A stretch of 64,000 bases of DNA. Source: an uncultured Bacteroides sp. GTDB lineage: Bacteria; Bacteroidota; Bacteroidia; Bacteroidales; Bacteroidaceae. Position numbers and translations under genes: made by a program. The stretch spans positions 1-64,000 of the forward strand of contig URYL01000009.1 in NCBI GenBank assembly GCA_900552075.1, in the 5' to 3' direction. The notes under the pieces are model-generated. The model was not told the origin of the DNA and did no database searches. It saw nothing but the letters and a program-made list of their open reading frames with translations. This document shows, piece after piece, positions 8,363-17,053 of this stretch; position 1 is the first letter of the stretch; the number at the start of each line of letters is the position of its first letter.

Positions 8363-11300
8363 TTATTTATATTCGTCCCAGCTCTTGATTGCGATGTCGT
8401 CGATGCTCATCGTGCAGAAGGCATGGATGAAGGCGCTTGCTAGACGGGCATTCGTAATCAACGGAATGTTCAAGTCGATGGCAGCACGGCGGATCTTGTA
8501 ACCGTTGTCCAGCTCGCCAGCACTCAAATCACGCGGAATGTTGACTACCATGTCGATTTCCTTCTTGTGTAACATTTCCAGTGCCTGCGGTTTGCCTTCT
8601 TCGCTCGGCCAGAATACACGGGTATTCTCAATGCCGTTTTCAGTGAGGAACTTGGACGTGCCACCTGTAGCGAAGATGTTGTAGCCTTTGTCCTTCAATT
8701 CATGGGCAGCTTTCAGCATTTCCACTTTCTGTTTCGGCGTACCGGTAGACATCAGGATGTTCTTTTCCGGAATGCGGTAGCCTACGGAAAGCATGGATTT
8801 CAGTACGGCGCAAGAAGTGTCTTCACCGATACAACCTACTTCACCGGTAGAAGCCATGTCGACACCCAGTACCGGGTCGGCTTTCTGCAAACGGTTGAAA
8901 GAGAACTGGCTGGCCTTGATACCTACATAGTCGAGCTCGAAGAGGTTCTTTTCCGGCTTTTCTACCGGCAGACCCAGCATGACTTTCGTAGCCAGTTCGA
9001 TAAAGTTGATTTTCAATACCTTGCTGACAAACGGGAACGAACGGCTGGCACGCAGGTTACATTCAATCACCTTGATGTCGTTTTCGCGGGCAAGGAACTG
9101 GATGTTGAACGGACCGGAGATGTTCAGTTCTTTTGCAATCTGACGGCTGATGCGCTTGATGCGGCGTACGGTTTCTACGTACAGTTTCTGTGGTGGGAAC
9201 TGGATAGTGGCGTCGCCTGAGTGAACTCCGGCAAATTCGATATGTTCGCTGATGGCGTAGGCTACGATTTCGCCGTTCTGTGCTACGGCATCCATTTCTA
9301 CTTCCTTGGCGTGTTCGATGAACTGGCTGACTACTACCGGATGTTTCTTGGATACGTTGGCGGCCAGCTGCAGGAAGCGTTCCAGTTCTTCCTGGTTGGA
9401 GCATACGTTCATGGCAGCTCCGGAAAGTACGTATGATGGACGAACCAGTACCGGGAAGCCTACTTTCTGAATGAAGGCGTTGATGTCTTCCATGGAAGTC
9501 AGAGCACTCCATTCCGGCTGGTCTACGCCGATGCGGTCGAGCATAGCCGAGAACTTGTCGCGGTCTTCTGCGTTGTCGATGCTCTTGGCAGAAGTTCCCA
9601 AAATGTGGATATGCTGTGCATCCAGACGGAGTGCCAGGTTGTTCGGAATCTGTCCGCCGGTAGATACAATTACACCGTGCGGGTTCTCCAGGTCGAGGAT
9701 ATCCATCACACGTTCGAAGGTCAGTTCGTCGAAGTACAGACGGTCGCACATATCGTAGTCGGTAGATACGGTTTCCGGGTTGTAGTTAATCATGACGGAA
9801 CGGTAGCCTTCCTTGCGGATGGTGTTCAGTGCCTGTACGCCGCACCAGTCGAATTCTACGGATGAACCGATACGGTAAGCACCTGAACCAAGTACGACGA
9901 TACTCTTGTGGTCGCCCAGGTAGTGTACATCGTTGGCCACACCGCTGTATGTCAGATACAGGTAGTTGGTTTGAGCAGGGTATTCAGCAGCCAGTGTATC
10001 GATTTGTTTTACAACCGGGACGATACCTACGCTCTTACGGTGCTTGCGGATGTCGAGGATGGCTTCTTCCATGTCGCCTTCGTAACCGATGGCACGTGCC
10101 ACCTGGAAGTCGGAGAATCCCTGACGTTTGGCTTTATAAAGGAGTTCATTCGGAAGCTGTGACAGCAGTTTGTGGTTGTTGCCCCATTCGTGCAGTTCTT
10201 TGGAAGTCTGCATGATGTTCATCAGCTTGTCGAGGAACCATTTGTCAATCTTGGTAAGGTTGTGAATCTGGTCTACGGTATAGCCGGCGCGCATGGCCTT
10301 TGAGATGACGAAGATACGCTTATCGGTCGGTTCACGCAGGGCCTTGTCTACATCGGCAATCTGGAGTTCCTTGTTTTCTACGAAACCGTGCATGCCTTGA
10401 CCAATCATACGCAGACCTTTTTGGATGGCTTCTTCAAAAGTACGTCCGATGGCCATGACTTCACCTACTGACTTCATGCTGGAACCCAGTTCGCGGTCTA
10501 CGCCGTGGAATTTACCCAAATCCCAGCGTGGTATCTTACATACCACGTAGTCCAGTGCCGGTTCGAAGAAGGCTGAAGTGGTCTTTGTTACCGAGTTCTT
10601 CAAATCGAACAATCCGTAACCCAGACCCAGTTTGGCAGCTACGAAAGCCAACGGATAACCGGTTGCTTTAGAGGCCAAGGCAGAAGAACGGCTCAGACGG
10701 GCGTTTACTTCGATGACACGGTAATCTTCTGATTCCGGGTCGAAAGCGTACTGTACGTTACATTCACCCACGATACCGATGTGGCGGATGATGCGGATGG
10801 CCAGTTCACGAAGTTTATGGTATTCGCTGTTGGTCAGTGTTTGTGAAGGTGCGATAACGATACTTTCACCGGTGTGGATACCCAGCGGGTCGAAGTTTTC
10901 CATGTTGCAGACCGTGATACAGTTGTCGAAGCGGTCGCGTACTACTTCGTATTCCACTTCCTTCCAGCCTTTCAAGCTCTTTTCTACCAATACCTGCGGA
11001 GAGAAAGAGAATGCTTTTTCGGCCAGCACGTTCAGTTCTTCTTCGTTGTCGCAGAAGCCGGAACCCAGACCTCCCAGTGCGTATGCTGCACGGATAATGA
11101 CCGGATAACCCAGTTCCTTGGCAGCGCGACGGGCATCTTCGATGTTTTCTACCGCTTCACTCTTGATGGTCTTTACATTGATTTCATCCAGTTTCTCTAC
11201 GAACAGCTCACGGTCTTCTGTATCCATGATGGCCTGTACCGGAGTACCGAGTACGCGGGCATTGTATTTTTCGAATACACCTGCCTTGTAGAGAGCCACA

Positions 11301-11590
11301 CCGCAGTTCAGGGCTGTCTGTCCACCGAATGACAGCAATACACCGTCGGGACGTTCCTTGGCGATGACTTTCTCTACGAAATAAGGAGTGACGGGCAAGA
11401 AGTAGATTTTGTCGGCCACGCCTTCTGAGGTCTGCACAGTGGCAATGTTGGGGTTAATCAGGATGGTTTCGATACCTTCTTCCTTCAAGGCTTTCAGGGC
11501 CTGTGAACCGGAATAGTCGAATTCGCCTGCTTCACCGATTTTCAGGGCTCCTGAACCTAACAGCAATACTTTCTTTATGTTATCTTTCAT
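8363..11590 (-). CDS. carB: Carbamoyl-phosphate synthase, large subunit
   Basis: Makes carbamoyl phosphate from bicarbonate, ATP and ammonia delivered by CarA, for pyrimidine and arginine synthesis in the cytoplasm. At 1075 residues it has the normal full length. There are two homologous halves, each with a pre-ATP-grasp domain (LLLGSGALKIGEAGEFDYSG at the start, VVLGSGAYRIGSSVEFDWCG in the second half) and an ATP-grasp domain (IIRAAYALGGLGSGF; VLVRPSYVLSGAAM). The C-terminal MGS-like domain (YNIFATGGTSKFLTENGI) is the usual site of allosteric control. It starts 22 nt after carA and shares its transcript. Confidence 0.98.
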   Translation of the reverse strand: MKDNIKKVLLLGSGALKIGEAGEFDYSGSQALKALKEEGIETILINPNIATVQTSEGVADKIYFLPVTPYFVEKVIAKERPDGVLLSFGGQTALNCGVALYKAGVFEKYNARVLGTPVQAIMDTEDRELFVEKLDEINVKTIKSEAVENIEDARRAAKELGYPVIIRAAYALGGLGSGFCDNEEELNVLAEKAFSFSPQVLVEKSLKGWKEVEYEVVRDRFDNCITVCNMENFDPLGIHTGESIVIAPSQTLTNSEYHKLRELAIRIIRHIGIVGECNVQYAFDPESEDYRVIEVNARLSRSSALASKATGYPLAFVAAKLGLGYGLFDLKNSVTKTTSAFFEPALDYVVCKIPRWDLGKFHGVDRELGSSMKSVGEVMAIGRTFEEAIQKGLRMIGQGMHGFVENKELQIADVDKALREPTDKRIFVISKAMRAGYTVDQIHNLTKIDKWFLDKLMNIMQTSKELHEWGNNHKLLSQLPNELLYKAKRQGFSDFQVARAIGYEGDMEEAILDIRKHRKSVGIVPVVKQIDTLAAEYPAQTNYLYLTYSGVANDVHYLGDHKSIVVLGSGAYRIGSSVEFDWCGVQALNTIRKEGYRSVMINYNPETVSTDYDMCDRLYFDELTFERVMDILDLENPHGVIVSTGGQIPNNLALRLDAQHIHILGTSAKSIDNAEDRDKFSAMLDRIGVDQPEWSALTSMEDINAFIQKVGFPVLVRPSYVLSGAAMNVCSNQEELERFLQLAANVSKKHPVVVSQFIEHAKEVEMDAVAQNGEIVAYAISEHIEFAGVHSGDATIQFPPQKLYVETVRRIKRISRQIAKELNISGPFNIQFLARENDIKVIECNLRASRSFPFVSKVLKINFIELATKVMLGLPVEKPEKNLFELDYVGIKASQFSFNRLQKADPVLGVDMASTGEVGCIGEDTSCAVLKSMLSVGYRIPEKNILMSTGTPKQKVEMLKAAHELKDKGYNIFATGGTSKFLTENGIENTRVFWPSEEGKPQALEMLHKKEIDMVVNIPRDLSAGELDNGYKIRRAAIDLNIPLITNARLASAFIHAFCTMSIDDIAIKSWDEYK

Positions 11591-11612
11591 TGTTTTCTTC
11601 GTTTTTAATGGA

Positions 11613-12701
11613 TTACAGCAACTTTACAAACTCGTCGAACAGGAATTCGGTATCTGTCGGACCGCTGGCAGCTTCGGGATGGAACTGTGCCGAGAACCAA
11701 GGGTTCTTCTTGTGGCGGATTCCTTCGTTGGATCCGTCGTTCATGTTGATGAAGAGCGGTTCCCAGTCGGCTCCCAGGGTGTTGTTGTCCACTGCATAAC
11801 CGTGATTCTGTGAGGTGATGAAGCATTTGTCTGTACCTACCAGACGTACCGGCTGGTTGTGGCTGCGGTGACCGTACTTCAGCTTGTAGATTTTAGCGCC
11901 ACCAGCCTTTGAAAGCAGCTGGTTACCCATACAGATTCCGAAGATAGGGAGTTTCTCGTTCTGCATGGCCTTGCGGATGTTTTGTACGGCAGCGTCGCAA
12001 GTGTCAGGGTCGCCCGGACCGTTGGAGATGAACAGACCGTCGAATTGCAGTGAGTTGAAGTCGTAGTCCCAAGGCACGCGTATCACTTCCACGTCGCGCT
12101 TGAGCAGGCAACGGATGATGTTGGATTTCACACCGCAGTCTACGAGTACTACTTTCTTCTTGCCTTCGCCTTCGTTGTAACGGATGGTTTCTTTGCAGGA
12201 AACCTTATCTACATAATTTACGCCGGCATAGGTAGCTTCTGGGATATTGTTCGGCTCATCGTCGAATACAATTTTTCCCATCATTACGCCGTGTTCACGC
12301 AGCACCTTGGTCAGTTCGCGTGTGTCGATACCCGTGATGCCCGGAATTTGTTCACGCTTCAGCCAGTCGGCCAGGCTTTCTACTGCATTCCAGTGTGAAT
12401 ACTTCTCGCTGTAGTCGCTTACAATAATCGCTTCGGCATGGATTTTTTCGCTTTCCATGAAAGTGGGCAGTCCGTTTGCTTCGAATGTGAACGGAGGCAC
12501 GCCGTAGTTACCGACCAGCGGATAGGTCAGTGTCATTAACTGACCGGCATACGAAGGGTCGGTCAAGCTCTCGGGATATCCGGTCATTGCAGTGTTGAAT
12601 ACCACTTCACCGGCTACCGGTTTCTCATAGCCGAACGACTTGCCGTGAAAGCGGCTCCCGTCGTCGAGGATCAATGTTACATTTCTCATCACCTTATTCA
12701 A
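11613..12701 (-). CDS. carA: Carbamoyl-phosphate synthase, small (glutaminase) subunit
   Basis: Hydrolyses glutamine and channels ammonia to CarB. The N-terminal domain (VTLILDDGSRFHGKSFGY, VVFNTAMTGYPESLTDPSY) is followed by the class I glutamine amidotransferase domain. Its nucleophile is the Cys of GICMGNQLLSKAGG and the His-Glu pair is in AQFHPEAASGP. The protein is 362 residues from the first ATG; the more usual N-terminus MRNVTLIL begins at the fifth codon (12689) and is equally likely. First gene of carAB, behind a leader of about 250 nt with two hairpins. Confidence 0.97.
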   Translation of the reverse strand: MNKVMRNVTLILDDGSRFHGKSFGYEKPVAGEVVFNTAMTGYPESLTDPSYAGQLMTLTYPLVGNYGVPPFTFEANGLPTFMESEKIHAEAIIVSDYSEKYSHWNAVESLADWLKREQIPGITGIDTRELTKVLREHGVMMGKIVFDDEPNNIPEATYAGVNYVDKVSCKETIRYNEGEGKKKVVLVDCGVKSNIIRCLLKRDVEVIRVPWDYDFNSLQFDGLFISNGPGDPDTCDAAVQNIRKAMQNEKLPIFGICMGNQLLSKAGGAKIYKLKYGHRSHNQPVRLVGTDKCFITSQNHGYAVDNNTLGADWEPLFINMNDGSNEGIRHKKNPWFSAQFHPEAASGPTDTEFLFDEFVKLL

Positions 12702-12746
12702 ATAATCTTTTATATCTTGTGTCTATTCTTTTATCTCCGCATATAC

Positions 12747-12783
12747 GAAAAAACGCCCGAATTTGCCGAAAAGCAATTCCGGG
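12747..12783 (-). terminator. Terminator-like hairpin in the carA leader (possible attenuator)
   Basis: On the - strand CCCGGAATTGC and GCAAATTCGGG form a stem (one G-U pair, one mismatch) with a 6-nt loop, followed by GTTTTTT. It lies 46-80 nt upstream of the carA start and downstream of the likely -7 box, and no upstream gene on this strand needs a terminator. An attenuation role is inferred. A second hairpin, TTCCGGC/GCCGGAA, lies upstream at 12849-12875. Apart from these the 600 nt before the tRNA hold no convincing gene. Confidence 0.55.
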
Positions 12784-12956
12784 TGTAAAATATAAAGGGA
12801 AACTCAAATATTCAGGAAACAAATGACATGAGGGAAAAAGAGAATGGCTTCCGGCATTCATCCAGCCCGCCGGAATTCCGAATATGTGTGTATTATTCTT
12901 TCTATGTCTTAACCAGTAATCCATCAAACTCTTTTGTCACGTCATAATTCGGAGTG

Positions 12957-12964
12957 CAAATATA
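12957..12964 (-). promoter_or_regulatory. Likely -7 element of the carAB promoter
   Basis: TATATTTG on the - strand matches TAnnTTTG. A TTTG occurs only 12 nt upstream, too close for a standard -33 box, so the assignment rests on the -7 box alone. Transcription from here would give a leader of about 250 nt. Confidence 0.4.
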
Positions 12965-13308
12965 CACATTTCTGTTCAAATGAAAAGGGGGATTGCCGAA
13001 AGTTTTTCCAAAAATCTTTCTTTTTCTTCTCTTTATTTATTTTCCTTGTCATTTTTTGCTTTTCTTATTTCCAGGATAAGGGGAGCAATTCATTCAGCCA
13101 TTGGCTCTTTTTGCGGGTAAAAGTGTGGAACCGTTGGGTTGAAAGGGGGGATATACGACGCAGCATTGAGGTGTCAAATCTTCTCTATAGGCTGTGAGGA
13201 GAGGGTATGTGGATAGAAAAAATGCAGTTTCCTTGAAAAAAAATACGTTTTTGTTTGGCAAGTTTCAGGAAAACTGTAATTTTGCAACCGTTTTCAACGA
13301 GACATGTT

Positions 13309-13381
13309 GCCGAAATAACTCAGTTGGTAGAGTAACTCATTCGTAATGAGTAAGTCGCGGGTTCGAGTCCCGCTTTCGGCT
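13309..13381 (+). tRNA. tRNA-Thr, anticodon CGT
   Basis: A 73-nt cloverleaf: acceptor GCCGAAA/TTTCGGC, D-arm CTCA...TGAG-type with GTTGGTAG loop, anticodon arm ACTCA-TTCGTAA-TGAGT (anticodon CGT, reads ACG), and T-arm GCGGG-TTCGAGT-CCCGC. CCA is not encoded. The prophage integrase begins about 145 nt downstream, so the 3' end of this tRNA is the likely attachment site. Confidence 0.97.
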
Positions 13382-13388
13382 CCGACTT

Positions 13389-13424
13389 AAAACCGCTTAT
13401 TACATTGTGAATTAGGCGGTTTTT
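13389..13424 (+). terminator. Terminator after tRNA-Thr
   Basis: AAAACCGC (13389-13396) pairs with GCGGTTTT (13416-13423) and continues into a T-rich stretch. It lies eight nt after the tRNA and marks the end of the host transcript, or lies in the left attachment region. Confidence 0.75.
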
Positions 13425-13526
13425 CTATTTTCTACAGCTTATTACGATGATTAAAAAAAAGGATTTGGATTGTAAATTTACAATTCTGTGAGTATCCCTG
13501 GAGTATCCTTAAATTTTTTAATCATT

Positions 13527-14762
13527 ATGGCAACTCTATCACTTACCATTTTCAAGGCAAAAGCATTAAAAGACGGAAGACATAAGATAAGAATTGCACT
13601 CCGTCACAAGCATGAAACAACATATATCGTCACACGATTCATTATTTCAGAGAACCAGTTTAAGAACGGTCAGGTCGTGAAGCATCCAGAGGCATCTGCG
13701 ATAAACCGGAAACTTAGGAACATCCTTGATGACCTTCAAGAGAAACTGGACTCAATAAAACATCTTGAACTTTATTCCTGCCGGCAAATTAAAGAAATCA
13801 TTTCTACAGATAATCTTTCCGATGAGCAAACCTTTTCATCAGCATGTAGCAATTTTGTAGACTATCTCAAGTCTGAGGGAAGAGATTCATACGCATTATC
13901 TATTGAAAGGGTGGGGAGGTATTTTCGTGACTTTGCAAGAGGGGACATACTTCTCTCTGATTTAACCCCGTCATTAGTTCAGAATTTTGCCGCATTCATA
14001 CGGAAACGGAAAGTGACTGAAACTACAGTTAACACAATGCTTGCCCAAATGAAATCTGTCGTCAATAGAGCGATAAGAGAGTGGAATATATCTTACGATA
14101 TACATCCTTTTGTAACGACTAGAATATCTGCAGCCCCTATCAGGAAGCTTGATCTGACAGTACAGAATTTTAACAAGATTCGTGAATCTTCACCAGAAAA
14201 GAGAAAGCTGATTATGGCACGTGACCTTTTTTGCCTTTCTTTTTACTTGGGAGGGATGAATCTTATAGACATTATGCAAACTGACTTTAGAAAAGACGTA
14301 TTGGAATATTCACGCTCAAAGACTAAAGGACGAATGCAGTCGGATAATGTAATCACATTTACAATACCGTCTCAAGCAAGAGAGATAATATGCAGATGGA
14401 TGGATAAACGGACGGGAAAGCTCGACTTTGGGTATAAATTCACATATCACAACTTTTCTCAGTATGTTACGTATTCTCTTGGAGATTTGGCTGAAGAGTT
14501 AAATATTGATGAACGTGTTACATTTTATTCGGCCCGCAAGTCTTTCGCCCAGTACGCCTCTGAAATAGGCATTCCTGACGGAATAATAGACTACTGCTTA
14601 GGCCATTCGGACAAATCAAAGGGAGTTATCCGATACTACACCAAAGTCCTTCAGAAACAGGCGGATATGGCCATATCTCGCGTGATTGATTACGTGGACA
14701 ACCCAGAAAAGTACAAAGAATATATCGAACTCCGTTCTGATATTATGATGATGAGAGGGTAA
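13527..14762 (+). CDS. int: Prophage integrase, tyrosine recombinase
   Basis: Site-specific recombinase expected to integrate and excise the prophage at the neighbouring tRNA. It has an N-terminal arm-binding segment (LTIFKAKALKDGRHKIRIALRHK), a SAM-like core-binding domain (about 100-200) and a catalytic domain. The second catalytic block reads FYSARKSFAQYA and the third LGHSDKSKGVIRYYTK with the nucleophilic Tyr. The first His of the usual HxxR motif is Tyr here, a change seen in some Bacteroidota integrases. Start MATLSLTIF (13527) is preferred over the upstream TTG/ATG options because it matches family N-termini. It is the only phage gene at this end on the + strand. Confidence 0.92.
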   Translation: MATLSLTIFKAKALKDGRHKIRIALRHKHETTYIVTRFIISENQFKNGQVVKHPEASAINRKLRNILDDLQEKLDSIKHLELYSCRQIKEIISTDNLSDEQTFSSACSNFVDYLKSEGRDSYALSIERVGRYFRDFARGDILLSDLTPSLVQNFAAFIRKRKVTETTVNTMLAQMKSVVNRAIREWNISYDIHPFVTTRISAAPIRKLDLTVQNFNKIRESSPEKRKLIMARDLFCLSFYLGGMNLIDIMQTDFRKDVLEYSRSKTKGRMQSDNVITFTIPSQAREIICRWMDKRTGKLDFGYKFTYHNFSQYVTYSLGDLAEELNIDERVTFYSARKSFAQYASEIGIPDGIIDYCLGHSDKSKGVIRYYTKVLQKQADMAISRVIDYVDNPEKYKEYIELRSDIMMMRG

Positions 14763-14767
14763 TGGAA

Positions 14768-14801
14768 AAGCCCCTTCCGGATATTAATCTGGTCGGGGCT
14801 T
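14768..14801. terminator. Hairpin between integrase and late operon
   Basis: AAGCCCC (14768-14774) and GGGGCTT (14795-14801) form a stem with an inner CCGG/CTGG pairing. On the - strand it is followed by TTTTCC. It lies just after the integrase stop and about 90 nt beyond the last gene of the leftward late operon, so it may end both transcripts. Confidence 0.5.
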
Positions 14802-14892
14802 CGGCTTGCAATGAAAGCAAACTTCTCTACACTGCAAAGATGTATATAATTTCCGAGAAAAGTTGTATATAATTATGAGAAAATATTGTATA

Positions 14893-15357
14893 TCAGAATT
14901 GCCATAAATTATAATTGACCGTTACAGCCAATACCGGAGTGAGTCCGTTCTTTCCTACACCATAGCCAGCAGATAGACCGATTCCCCATCGTTTGGGCTT
15001 TTGCGTTATGTCACGGTAAATGTATTCAGTCTGGTAGATTGTACGCGGATAAACCCTAATTTCATCAAGGCGTGGTGCTACACCGCTAACTTTTGCGTAG
15101 TAGTTGCTATCCTGGTACTCTTTGTATTCACGCAAATGATAGCAGGTGTCGCTCACATGGATTGTGTCTGAGTTATCAATCCATGCAAGATAAGGCTGCG
15201 GAGACAGAATATACATTGTATCCACTTGTATTTTTCTGACCGTATTGGTTATAGTGATAGTATCCGAATCCTTATTAATGTTACTCGCGTCATTCCTACG
15301 GCTTATGATAAGTAACAGAGCCAAAGCAGCAATAATTAAGTAATACAATAGTTTCAT
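14893..15357 (-). CDS. Membrane-anchored phage protein at the end of the lysis cassette
   Basis: The 154 residues include one N-terminal membrane segment (about 3-19, LLYYLIIAALALLLIIS) followed by a soluble periplasmic-type domain rich in Tyr and Asp. The C-terminal region, RWGIGLSAGYGVGKNGLTPVLAVTVNYNL, resembles an outer-membrane beta-strand tail. It overlaps the amidase gene by 4 nt (ATGA). Position and topology suggest a spanin-like role in outer-membrane disruption, but no spanin family is recognised, so this is inference. Confidence 0.7.
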   Translation of the reverse strand: MKLLYYLIIAALALLLIISRRNDASNINKDSDTITITNTVRKIQVDTMYILSPQPYLAWIDNSDTIHVSDTCYHLREYKEYQDSNYYAKVSGVAPRLDEIRVYPRTIYQTEYIYRDITQKPKRWGIGLSAGYGVGKNGLTPVLAVTVNYNLWQF

Positions 15358-15845
15358 GGCTTCACAACGATTTCAGGGATAAAAGGATATTCTGCACGCA
15401 CATCAAAGCACGGACACATCTTTGTCCATTCGTTTGACTCTACGATTCCATCCCCGTCTAAGTCAGGAGATGTGTCACGATGACCCAACACTTCCACAAT
15501 CTGGTACTTTGCACATAATTCTTTAATCAGCTTGGCCAAAGCTTTCTTCTGCGCTGGCGTTCGGGTGTCGGCTGCCTTTCCGTTTGCATCAAGTCCACCA
15601 ATGTAGCAGATACCGATGCTGTGTTTATTGTAGCTTACACCGGAGAATCCCTTGCTGTTACAGTGAGCGCCGTCTATAGTCAGACTGCGGCCAACCTCTA
15701 CCGTACCATCCAGCCTTACTACGTAGTTGTACCCGATACACTGAAATCCACGGGATACGTGCATCTGATTAATCTCCTTTTTACCAATGTCCAGCCCAGC
15801 ACGTGTGGCTGAACAGTGAATTATTATTGAATCTATTTTGTTCAT
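15354..15845 (-). CDS. Phage endolysin, N-acetylmuramoyl-L-alanine amidase
   Basis: Cuts peptidoglycan during lysis. The amidase_2/PGRP fold is seen as IDSIIIHCSATRAG (zinc His), GYNYVVRLDGTVEVGR, GAHC (second part of the site) and LGHRDTSPD with the third zinc ligand region and CPCFD. An insert DLDGDGIVESNEW looks like an EF-hand-type calcium loop, as in other Bacteroides phage amidases. The start MNKIDS at 15845 is preferred to an upstream ATG at 15881 because the fold begins there. It lies between the holin and the membrane-anchored last gene. Confidence 0.93.
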   Translation of the reverse strand: MNKIDSIIIHCSATRAGLDIGKKEINQMHVSRGFQCIGYNYVVRLDGTVEVGRSLTIDGAHCNSKGFSGVSYNKHSIGICYIGGLDANGKAADTRTPAQKKALAKLIKELCAKYQIVEVLGHRDTSPDLDGDGIVESNEWTKMCPCFDVRAEYPFIPEIVVKP

Positions 15846-15912
15846 AATGAAATTACGTCTATATTTGTGGAGTCCTATCATTTGGAGGACGGTTAATAAA
15901 AATTTTATTACA

Positions 15913-15932
15913 AGGAGTGCAGTGGCACTCCT
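15913..15932 (-). terminator. Hairpin between holin and amidase genes
   Basis: AGGAGTGC and GCACTCCT form a perfect 8-bp stem with a 4-nt loop; T-rich sequence follows on both sides. It could reduce transcription from the holin into the amidase gene. Confidence 0.4.
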
Positions 15933-15935
15933 ATT

Positions 15936-16424
15936 TTATTTTTTGTCCTTTGTCACCTCCTCCAATATTTCACCTGCTGTACTATACTTCTTTTTGATAT
16001 AACCGACCAGCAGCCGCTTAATGGAAACCTTGTTCTTGATGCCATGGATAACGCAGATGTGCTCCATGATGCTGTCGAATTCAAATACGATTGCCAATCC
16101 AAGCCCGCACATGGCGGAGATGGTATAGGAGCAGATGCCAACTGGCTGGAGGATGGCAAGCCCCAGCATGAAGCCAAGCACCAGGTACGAATTGTACTCG
16201 ATAAACTTGCACATCGTTCTCCGGCCCGCACGGGAGAACCGAAAGTCCTCGCCTCGCTTCACCACGCTGTCGATGATGCCAAGCACGAAGTCGGCCACAA
16301 TCATGACGATGATGAATACCAGCATCCAGCGAAGCTCGAAAACTACCTCCTTGATTTCTCCGACAAAGGAGTAAGCCCCGGCAACGGCCAGTTGCGGGGC
16401 TATAGTGTTCAGCAGCTTCTCCAT
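15936..16424 (-). CDS. Phage holin, holin-4 type
   Basis: The 162 residues contain three hydrophobic segments (about 33-53, FELRWMLVFIIVMIVADFVL; 79-95; 98-115), a pattern and length typical of the holin_4_1 family. GIIDSVVKRGEDF after the first helix and the charged C-terminus (KRLLVGYIKKKYSTAGEILEEV) also fit. It would form the membrane lesion that lets the amidase act. It overlaps the upstream gene by one base and precedes the amidase. Confidence 0.8.
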   Translation of the reverse strand: MEKLLNTIAPQLAVAGAYSFVGEIKEVVFELRWMLVFIIVMIVADFVLGIIDSVVKRGEDFRFSRAGRRTMCKFIEYNSYLVLGFMLGLAILQPVGICSYTISAMCGLGLAIVFEFDSIMEHICVIHGIKNKVSIKRLLVGYIKKKYSTAGEILEEVTKDKK

Positions 16425-16828
16425 TACTCCTTCTTTACTTTACCACCGAACAACTTGGCCAGCCATTCGCTTGTTACAACCGACACGATTCCAGTCGAAG
16501 CCAGGGCTACGAACAACGAGTCAATTACCACAACCCATATACTTGCGTCTGCCGGAGGAAAGCCGAGATTCATCCACCACGAAAATAAGGTCACGATTAC
16601 ACCTACTACGGCAGTCACCCACATAGACACCCACTTGTTCATAGGGTTGCTAAGCTTCGAAGCGATAAATCCCACTACGGCAGGAACCACGACAGTAACA
16701 AGTCCGGTAAAGCTGGCAAATCCGGTCAGGAACTCCGGAACAGAAGGTTCTACACTAACGGAAGTTTCCGCGAAAACACTCACTACGCACATCAACAGTG
16801 CAACACACATGAAAACGAATCTTTTCAT
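16424..16828 (-). CDS. Small exported membrane protein of the lysis cassette
   Basis: The 134 residues begin with a signal peptide (MKRFVFMCVALLMCVVSVFAET, cleavage after FAE likely). Three hydrophobic segments follow, around 38-58 (FTGLVTVVVPAVVGFIAS), 67-86 and 97-120. It ends in charged KLFGGKVKKE. First of the four lysis genes and separated from the invertase gene by a terminator. A second holin or antiholin is likely from position, but not shown. Confidence 0.7.
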   Translation of the reverse strand: MKRFVFMCVALLMCVVSVFAETSVSVEPSVPEFLTGFASFTGLVTVVVPAVVGFIASKLSNPMNKWVSMWVTAVVGVIVTLFSWWMNLGFPPADASIWVVVIDSLFVALASTGIVSVVTSEWLAKLFGGKVKKE

Positions 16829-16850
16829 CTTACTAAGGTTTTAGATTAAA

Positions 16851-16900
16851 CAAAAAATGCCCACAAGCGCATCCCAACTTAATGGAACACGCTCATGGGC
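16851..16900 (-). terminator. Terminator between invertase and lysis genes
   Basis: On the - strand CATGGGC-type arms (16890-16900 with 16859-16869, nine of eleven pairs) are followed by TTTTTT at 16857-16852. It would uncouple recombinase expression from the lysis genes, which then need their own promoter. Confidence 0.6.
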
Positions 16901-17053
16901 GTAACTACTATTTCACACACAAAACTACTCATTTACCATCCTTTTCCAGCGAAGGTAAACAAGTTAAAAACGAACAAAGAATAAAAGGTTTCAAAAAGGC
17001 TGACAGCTCTTGTCAGTATATTTTAGGTATATCACATGAAATCTACCGATTCT

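Noticed and set aside
9063..9749. Long open frames antisense to or out of phase with carB
   Set aside because: They are artefacts of codon bias in carB; the translations are Arg/His/Pro-rich without any domain.
12694..12927. 77-codon frame upstream of carA
   Set aside because: It runs through the carA leader hairpins and contains no recognisable protein; it is better explained as untranslated leader.
16044..16844. Long + strand frame over the two holin-like genes
   Set aside because: It is antisense to two - strand genes with clear membrane helices, and its translation is Thr/Pro-rich without structure.
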